A stretch of 6,964 nt of DNA from Gemmatimonadota bacterium. Lineage in GTDB: Bacteria; Gemmatimonadota; Gemmatimonadetes; Longimicrobiales; Gaopeijiaceae. The notes below the pieces were generated by a model, which made no database searches, was not told the origin of the DNA, and was given only the letters and a program-made list of their open reading frames with translations. A program made the translations under genes and the position numbers. The stretch's first letter is position 1. Each line of letters starts with the position of its first letter. Of this stretch, positions 1 to 4,529 are shown one piece after another. The stretch lies in NCBI GenBank assembly GCA_002731735.1, contig PCCM01000054.1:4613-11576 (forward strand), given 5' to 3'.

Positions 1-744
1 AAGGTCCTCTTCTCGGACGAGTGGGGTGGAGGCGGCCAGCCGAAGTGCCGCGCCACAGACCCCAGGGAGTGGGGTTCAGACGCGATCTTTACGCTCGACG
101 GTCGGCAGATGGACTTCCAGGGTTACTACAAGCTTTCGGCGCCGCAGACCTCGCAGGAGAACTGCGTGGCCCACAACGGCTCGCTCATCCCCATCCCGGG
201 CCGCGACGTGATGGTACAGGCGTGGTATCAGGGAGGCATCTCGGTTTTCGACTGGACCGATCCGGGGACCCCGGTCGAGATCGGATACCACGATCGTGGG
301 CCGGTGGACCCGACCCGTATGCAGATGGGCGGGAGCTGGTCGGTCTACTGGTACAACGGCGTGATGGTGAGTTCGGAGATCGCGCGTGGGCTCGACATCT
401 TCGAGCTTACACCGAGCGAGCTCATCTCGCAGAACGAGATCGACGCCGCCAAGTCGGTCAGGCTCGACCACCTGAACGCTCAGGGCCAGCCCCAGTTCGT
501 GTGGCCGACCACGTTCGCCCTTGCGGGAGCGTATCTGGACCAGCTCGAGCGGTCCGGTGGGCTGTCGGCGTCGCAGATCGGGTCCACACGGCAGGATCTC
601 GCGGATGCCGAGCGCGCGTCGGGTGCCTCGCAGCGGGAGGCGCTCACGAGGATGGCCGACGAACTGTCGGGCGAGGCCGGTGGGTCGAATGACGCCGACA
701 AGGTACGGATGTTATCGGAGACTGTGCGGGAGCTGGGTCGTTGA
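1..744 (+). CDS. LVIVD repeat-containing protein, C-terminal part (5' end outside window)
   Basis: The frame is open from the first base to the TGA at 742-744, giving 247 visible residues, so this is the 3' part of a longer gene; the ATG at 109 is internal. Numbered from the first visible codon, residues 57-60 (AHNG) and about 78-88 (GGISVFDWTDP) are typical of LVIVD repeats, which form blades of beta-propellers in secreted or surface proteins; a second blade-like unit, GVMVSSEIARGLDIFEL, follows at about 120-136. From about residue 166 (FVWPTTFALAGAYLDQLE) to the end the sequence turns into Ala/Glu/Arg-rich amphipathic helices without cysteine, which looks like a small helical bundle appended to the propeller. 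I recall similar tails on LVIVD proteins of Gemmatimonadota. The function of the family is unknown. The signal peptide would lie outside the window. The gene sits 22 bases before the PhoX-family gene and is probably co-transcribed with it. Assignment to the LVIVD family is fairly sure; any enzymatic or binding role is not. Confidence 0.85.
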   Translation, partial: KVLFSDEWGGGGQPKCRATDPREWGSDAIFTLDGRQMDFQGYYKLSAPQTSQENCVAHNGSLIPIPGRDVMVQAWYQGGISVFDWTDPGTPVEIGYHDRGPVDPTRMQMGGSWSVYWYNGVMVSSEIARGLDIFELTPSELISQNEIDAAKSVRLDHLNAQGQPQFVWPTTFALAGAYLDQLERSGGLSASQIGSTRQDLADAERASGASQREALTRMADELSGEAGGSNDADKVRMLSETVRELGR

Positions 745-752
745 GCCGAAGC

Positions 753-756
753 GGAG
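753..756 (+). promoter_or_regulatory. Ribosome binding site that fixes the start of the PhoX-family gene
   Basis: GGAG ends 10 bases before the ATG at 767. The frame stays open 82 codons further upstream, back to an ATG at 521, but that extension overlaps the LVIVD gene and reads as Arg-rich low-complexity protein. The site, together with the Tat signal beginning directly after the ATG at 767, decides the start. Confidence 0.6.
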
Positions 757-766
757 ATATCGCGCC

Positions 767-2170
767 ATGACCGCGCCACAATCTGCGCTTTCGCGGAGGA
801 GCTTCTTTGGAGCCGCGGCGGGCATCTCCTTGGGCCTCACCGGTCTGAGGCGCTCGTACGGCCTGGACGGCCTGCTTCCCGCACCAGCCTTCGGGTTCGG
901 TCCTCTGGTGGACGACCCTGAAGCCCTGCTGGCTTTGCCGGAGGGCTTCAGCTACACGGTCATCTCGCGCGCGGGCGAGCTCATGAGCGATGGCTTTTAC
1001 GTGCCGGCCAGACACGACGGGATGGCCACGTTTCCTGGGCCGGACGGATTCACGCTCCTGGTACGTAATCACGAGATGAATCGGGGTTCCCCTGCTGTCC
1101 CTGGGCGTCTGGGTGCGTTCGGAAATGACAACGAGCTTCTCGAGCGCCTCGATCCAGGGACGGTCTACGACATCGGAGACGGCGGCCGGCCAGCACTGGG
1201 AGGAACCACCACGCTTCTGTTCGACACGCGCGAGCAGCGGCTGGTCGGGCACCGGCTGAGCCTTGCGGGCACGCTCGTCAACTGCGCGGGTGGTCCGACC
1301 CCCTGGGGAAGTTGGATCAGCTGCGAGGAAACGGTGGACGCGGTGGGGCAGGGTCGCCTCCAGGATCATGGCTACAACTTCGAGGTGCCCGCGACCTGGG
1401 ACGGAGGGGTTGTGACACCGGTGCCCCTCAAGGCGATGGGACGCTTCAGACACGAGGCCGTGGCGGTGCACCCCGCGTCCGGCATCGTGTACGAGACCGA
1501 AGACAGGTCCGATTCCCTGATCTATCGTTTCATTCCTGATCGCCCGGGCGAGCTCGCCAGGGGCGGCCGCCTGCAAGCGCTCCGGATCCTCGATCAGCCT
1601 TCGATGGACACGCGAAACTGGGACGGACAGACCGTTCGGCCCGGCTTGCCCCTCGCGGTGGCCTGGATCGACATGAGCGATGTTGAGGCGCCGGACGACG
1701 ATCTCCGCTTGCGGGGCTTCGAAGCCGGGGCCGCCCGCTTCGCACGAGGTGAGGGGATGTGGTGGGCCAACAACACGGTGTACTTCGCCTGCACGGACGG
1801 CGGCGATGCGAGAAAGGGTCAGATCTGGAGCTATGTGCCTAGCCCCTACGAGGGCACGTCGCGCGAGTCGGAAGAGCCCGGCACCGTAGAGCTCTTCATT
1901 GAGCCCAACGACGGCACCTTGTGTGAAAACGCCGACAACCTGACCGCCGCCCCGTGGGGCGACCTGATCGTGTGCGAAGACGGCACCGGAGATGACTATC
2001 TCTTCGGTGTCACACCCGCCGGTGAGATGTATAAGTTCGGCCACAATCAGGCGGGGAATGGCGAATTTGCGGGGTCATGCTTCTCACCGGATGGCACGAC
2101 CTTGTTCGTGAACATGCAGAATCAGGGGCTCACGGTGGCGATCACCGGGCCTTGGGAACAGAAAGTATAG
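767..2170 (+). CDS. Tat-exported PhoX/DUF839-family protein (alkaline phosphatase PhoX-like)
   Basis: This 467-residue protein belongs to the PhoX/DUF839 family. Characterised PhoX enzymes are Fe/Ca-dependent periplasmic or extracellular phosphomonoesterases that release phosphate from organic phosphate esters. Residues 9-14 (SRRSFF) followed by an Ala/Gly/Leu-rich stretch form a twin-arginine signal, matching the folded, metal-loaded export known for PhoX. Family motifs in order: NHE at 101-103; CAGGPTPWGSWISCEE at 173-188, whose first Cys corresponds, from memory, to the iron-ligand Cys of Pseudomonas PhoX; HEAVAVHP from 229; YETEDR at about 242-247; ENADNLTAAPWGDLIVCEDG at 387-406; CFSPDGTTLFVN at 438-449. 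At 467 residues it is shorter than the characterised PhoX enzymes of roughly 600, so it belongs to the compact DUF839 branch, where phosphatase activity is not assured. It follows the LVIVD gene by 22 bases, probably in one operon, and no Pho box is visible in that gap. Family membership is secure; substrate is inferred. Confidence 0.9.
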   Translation: MTAPQSALSRRSFFGAAAGISLGLTGLRRSYGLDGLLPAPAFGFGPLVDDPEALLALPEGFSYTVISRAGELMSDGFYVPARHDGMATFPGPDGFTLLVRNHEMNRGSPAVPGRLGAFGNDNELLERLDPGTVYDIGDGGRPALGGTTTLLFDTREQRLVGHRLSLAGTLVNCAGGPTPWGSWISCEETVDAVGQGRLQDHGYNFEVPATWDGGVVTPVPLKAMGRFRHEAVAVHPASGIVYETEDRSDSLIYRFIPDRPGELARGGRLQALRILDQPSMDTRNWDGQTVRPGLPLAVAWIDMSDVEAPDDDLRLRGFEAGAARFARGEGMWWANNTVYFACTDGGDARKGQIWSYVPSPYEGTSRESEEPGTVELFIEPNDGTLCENADNLTAAPWGDLIVCEDGTGDDYLFGVTPAGEMYKFGHNQAGNGEFAGSCFSPDGTTLFVNMQNQGLTVAITGPWEQKV

Positions 2171-2214
2171 CGGCCCCACCGAATCGGCTCACCGTAGTTG
2201 GAAGCGCTGCTCGC
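2171..2214. other. Convergent gap between PhoX-family and kynureninase-like genes
   Basis: These 44 bases separate two stop codons facing each other. The only structure is a weak inverted repeat, AAGCG at 2202-2206 and CGCTT at 2212-2216, with a 5-base loop; its right arm overlaps the TAA of the minus-strand gene. No T-run follows on either strand, so it is not a convincing intrinsic terminator. Confidence 0.4.
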
Positions 2215-3417
2215 TTAGCTCACCACGTCCCCCAGCATACTCATGGCCTCTCCTAGCTGCTCATCTGTGAGATAGGGAGCCGGGCCGAGCCGGAGGATAT
2301 GACCTCGGTGGTCGACGTGAACGCCACGCTCCGCCAGAGCATGTTTGATACGAGGAGCCTCCGGCGAAGTCAGAGCGAGGAATCCGCCGAGCGACTCCAA
2401 AGGGACCGAACGGTCTCGGTCGACCACCACCGGATCGAGATCGAGCGCGTCGAACTCGGTCACGAGGAGACCGATCTGGTGCTGGCTGCAAGCGCGCAGG
2501 CGGTCTTGGGTGAGGCCCTGCTCCGCGAAAAAATCCAAGACGGCGGCGGCTCGATAGTGACTGGTCGGATCGTACGTGGCGCCAGCGAAGCGCGTGGGAC
2601 CGTCGCTGTATAGGACGCCGCTCTCCCCATCCGATGTCCCAATAGCCGGTTTCTGGTCGGCTAGCGTACCGAATTCGCTGAACCAGCCCGTGAGGACGGG
2701 TCGGAGCCGACAGTCGCGGGGGAATCGCAACCAGCAGTTTCCTTCGCCCACCTGCATGTACTTGTAGCCGCCCCCGACGATGAAGGCGCCCCCGAGCCCT
2801 TCCTCGGGTAATGAGATCGGGGCCACGTTAGTGGAGTGATACGCATCCACCAGCAGCTCGGCGCCCACCTTCTTGCAAGCTTCCAGGACGTCACCCAGCC
2901 CCGGAACGATATGTGCGTTTTGGAAGAGGATGCACGACACGAGCACCGCAGCGGTGCGATCGTCTACTTCTGAGATCAACCGCTCGGCCAGCGTGGAGGC
3001 CGGAAGCGCCGCAACCTTGGCCACCTCGACCCCTTCCTCGGCCAAACGATCGAGCTGGCGCCGGATACTGTGGAACTCTCCATCGGTCGTGACCAAGCGA
3101 GGTCGAGTGGCGAGTGGCAGGGCGGAAAGGACACGCGTGACGAGTTCGTGTGTGCTGTGTCCGAGGGACACATACCCGGTTTGATCGTCGAGCAGTGCGG
3201 TGAGGGCCCCGCGGTACCGCTCCGCCTTCGCCTCGGCGACGCTCCATTTTTGATCTACATGCTGGGCGGCGTCGAGCCAGGCCCGTTGTTGACCCTCGAG
3301 GGCGACATCGGGCCACGCTTGGTGGGAGTGACCCGTGAGGAGTAGGCGCTCCGACACGCGAAAGTGTGAATAGTGCTCGGCGAGAGCGGATGTGTCGATC
3401 GGGTTGGGATCGGTCAT
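2215..3417 (-). CDS. Kynureninase-like PLP-dependent enzyme (aminotransferase class V fold)
   Basis: A 400-residue cytosolic fold-type I PLP enzyme that most resembles kynureninase, which hydrolyses kynurenine to anthranilate and alanine. Visible landmarks: FHS at 115-117 in the region that in kynureninase carries an aromatic/His cofactor-contacting segment; DAYHSTNVAPISL at 191-203, with D191 the likely PLP-pyridine aspartate and H194 nearby; GGGYKYMQVGEG at 215-226, with K219 the Schiff-base lysine; RFAGAT at 277-282; and LRLGPAPYLTDEQL at 375-388, where R376 matches the kynureninase arginine that binds the substrate carboxylate. The usual N-terminal DGNSLG motif is replaced by TGHSHQAWPD at 28-37, so this is a divergent subfamily and could be a different C-C hydrolase, lyase or desulfurase-like enzyme. 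No other kynurenine gene (dioxygenase, formamidase) is nearby. The start ATG is preceded by GGTGAGGG, a ribosome-binding-like stretch 13 bases away (3431-3438 on the plus strand). Family is sure; substrate is open. Confidence 0.8.
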   Translation of the reverse strand: MTDPNPIDTSALAEHYSHFRVSERLLLTGHSHQAWPDVALEGQQRAWLDAAQHVDQKWSVAEAKAERYRGALTALLDDQTGYVSLGHSTHELVTRVLSALPLATRPRLVTTDGEFHSIRRQLDRLAEEGVEVAKVAALPASTLAERLISEVDDRTAAVLVSCILFQNAHIVPGLGDVLEACKKVGAELLVDAYHSTNVAPISLPEEGLGGAFIVGGGYKYMQVGEGNCWLRFPRDCRLRPVLTGWFSEFGTLADQKPAIGTSDGESGVLYSDGPTRFAGATYDPTSHYRAAAVLDFFAEQGLTQDRLRACSQHQIGLLVTEFDALDLDPVVVDRDRSVPLESLGGFLALTSPEAPRIKHALAERGVHVDHRGHILRLGPAPYLTDEQLGEAMSMLGDVVS

Positions 3418-3495
3418 GACTTCGAGGACGCCCTCACCAGCTACGCTCGCCAGCTGTGTTTGACGGGGGGATGCCGGGTTTCGAGATCGGTGAGG

Positions 3496-3525
3496 TTATT
3501 ACGACATCGGCGAGGCGAATGTCAA
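3496..3525 (-). promoter_or_regulatory. Candidate sigma-70-type promoter for the kynureninase-like gene
   Basis: Read on the minus strand, a perfect TTGACA (plus 3520-3525) is followed after 18 bases by the AT-rich TAATAA (plus 3496-3501), one of very few AT-rich spots in this GC-rich spacer. It would give an untranslated leader of about 70 bases before the ATG at 3417. The -10 match to TATAAT is only 3 of 6, so the -35 box carries most of the case. Confidence 0.4.
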
Positions 3526-3543
3526 GCTGGGCGCGGCTCTATT

Positions 3544-3555
3544 GGACCCTGGTCC
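3544..3555. repeat. Short palindrome in the divergent spacer
   Basis: GGACC-CT-GGTCC forms 5-base inverted arms around a 2-base centre, between the minus-strand promoter candidate and the SDR start. It could be an operator for either divergent gene, but arms this short occur often by chance. A poor plus-strand promoter (TTGGAC at 3542-3547, 17-base gap, TCTATA at 3565-3570) would overlap it. Confidence 0.2.
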
Positions 3556-3593
3556 GACGCGGTATCTATAGCCCCTCGGCGAACACGACAATT

Positions 3594-3599
3594 GGGAGG
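3594..3599 (+). promoter_or_regulatory. Strong ribosome binding site that fixes the SDR start
   Basis: GGGAGG, 7 bases before the ATG at 3607, is the best Shine-Dalgarno match in the window. It excludes the 78-codon upstream extension of the same frame, which would overlap the divergent kynureninase-like gene. Confidence 0.8.
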
Positions 3600-3606
3600 T
3601 AAGGCC

Positions 3607-4512
3607 ATGCAGGACTGGAGCGGTACGTTCGGAGCGCGAACCACGGCAGACGAGGCGGTGGCTGATCGGGACCTGTCTGGGCAGCTCATGATCGTGACCG
3701 GTGCAAACAGCGGGATCGGTTTCCACACTGCGAGGGCACTCGCGTCGGCGGGAGCCCGTGTGGTCTTCGCGTGCCGCGATTCCGCTGCTGGAGCGGCTGC
3801 AGTCGAGCGGACGCTCGCCGCCCACCCCGGAGTGCTCGCCGAGGTCAGCCTCTTGGATCTCGGCTCTCGCCAGAGTATTAGCGATTTCGCCCAGCGGATC
3901 GACGCCGATTCGGTAGACACGCTCATCTGTAACGCCGGACTCTTCGGTGGCCCCTATCAGGAGGTCGACGGAGCGCTCGAGCGAACAGTGGGCGTGAGCC
4001 ATGTCGGACACTTTCTGCTGGTTCGGGCGTTGCTCCCCGAGCTGCTCGCCCAGGGTGGAGGACGGGTCGTCATGGTGGCGAGTGAGTCGCATCGCACGCC
4101 TAGCAAGCTCGACTTCGATCGACTCCCGCTCACGGCGGCTCAATACTCCGGGTTCGTCGCCTACGGCCAGGCGAAGCTGTGTAACGTGTTGTTCGCTTCA
4201 GAGCTTCAGCGCCGGTATGGAGGCGAGGGACTCACCGCATGCTCCTTGCATCCCGGGTCAATGATCCCGACCAACATCGCCCGGAGCTCATCGTTGGCTG
4301 GGTTCGTGATGAAGCTCATCAGCCCGTTTACGAAGGATCTGAATACGGGCGCAGCCACATCGATCGTGTGTGCCACACATCCCCATCTCGAGGAGATCTC
4401 CGGCCGGTACTTCTCCGACTGTCGGCCTAAGCTCCCAAGCGCCGAGGCCTCGGACGTTGCGGTCGCCGAGCGCCTCTGGAAGCGGACCGAGGAGTGGGTT
4501 GGGGCCTCCTAG
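3607..4512 (+). CDS. Short-chain dehydrogenase/reductase, WWOX/retinol dehydrogenase-like
   Basis: A 301-residue NAD(P)-dependent SDR oxidoreductase, cytosolic, with no signal peptide or membrane helix. The Rossmann glycine motif TGANSGIG is at 31-38; CRD at 56-58 carries an Arg after beta-strand 2 of the kind that favours NADP(H); CNAG is at 108-111; the catalytic Ser is S159 in VVMVASESHR; and YGQAK at 186-190 supplies Tyr186 and Lys190. After the active site, HPGSMIPTNIARS at 215-227, PFTKDLNTGAAT at 240-251 and the RYFSDC...LPSAEA stretch at about 267-281 closely follow, from memory, the SDR domain of human WWOX and related retinol dehydrogenases; there is no WW domain. The Asn of the catalytic tetrad, normally in VNHLGHF, is Ser here (S131 in VSHVGHF). 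Substrate is unknown; lipid-derived aldehydes, retinoid-like or steroid-like alcohols are family possibilities only. The gene is divergent from the kynureninase-like gene and ends 17 bases from the convergent gene 5. Confidence 0.9.
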   Translation: MQDWSGTFGARTTADEAVADRDLSGQLMIVTGANSGIGFHTARALASAGARVVFACRDSAAGAAAVERTLAAHPGVLAEVSLLDLGSRQSISDFAQRIDADSVDTLICNAGLFGGPYQEVDGALERTVGVSHVGHFLLVRALLPELLAQGGGRVVMVASESHRTPSKLDFDRLPLTAAQYSGFVAYGQAKLCNVLFASELQRRYGGEGLTACSLHPGSMIPTNIARSSSLAGFVMKLISPFTKDLNTGAATSIVCATHPHLEEISGRYFSDCRPKLPSAEASDVAVAERLWKRTEEWVGAS

Positions 4513-4529
4513 ACTAGACCTTCGTGGAC

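Noticed and set aside
21..692. A 223-codon plus-strand frame overlapping the LVIVD gene
   Set aside because: It is a +2-shifted shadow of the LVIVD frame, rich in Arg, Gly and Ala with no motif, whereas the other frame has clear LVIVD features.
521..766. Upstream extension of the PhoX-family gene to the ATG at 521
   Set aside because: It overlaps the LVIVD gene, is Arg-rich low-complexity, and would bury the Tat signal 82 residues inside the protein.
644..2044. A 466-codon open frame on the minus strand opposite the PhoX-family gene
   Set aside because: It is antisense to a gene with a clear Tat signal and family motifs. Its translation shows no recognisable domain and the Arg/Gly/Pro/Val-rich composition expected from a GC-rich shadow frame.
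2202..2216. Possible terminator hairpin between the convergent genes
   Set aside because: The stem is only 5 bases, overlaps a stop codon and lacks a T-run on either strand.
3542..3570. Plus-strand promoter TTGGAC - 17 bases - TCTATA for the SDR
   Set aside because: Each box matches only 3 of 6 consensus positions, which is not enough to call it as a promoter.
3373..3606. Upstream extension of the SDR to the ATG at 3373
   Set aside because: It overlaps the 5' end of the divergent PLP-enzyme gene, while a strong ribosome binding site lies directly before the ATG at 3607.
3499..4143. A 214-codon minus-strand frame opposite the SDR
   Set aside because: It covers the SDR Rossmann region in antisense and would also cross the divergent promoter spacer; no domain is recognisable.
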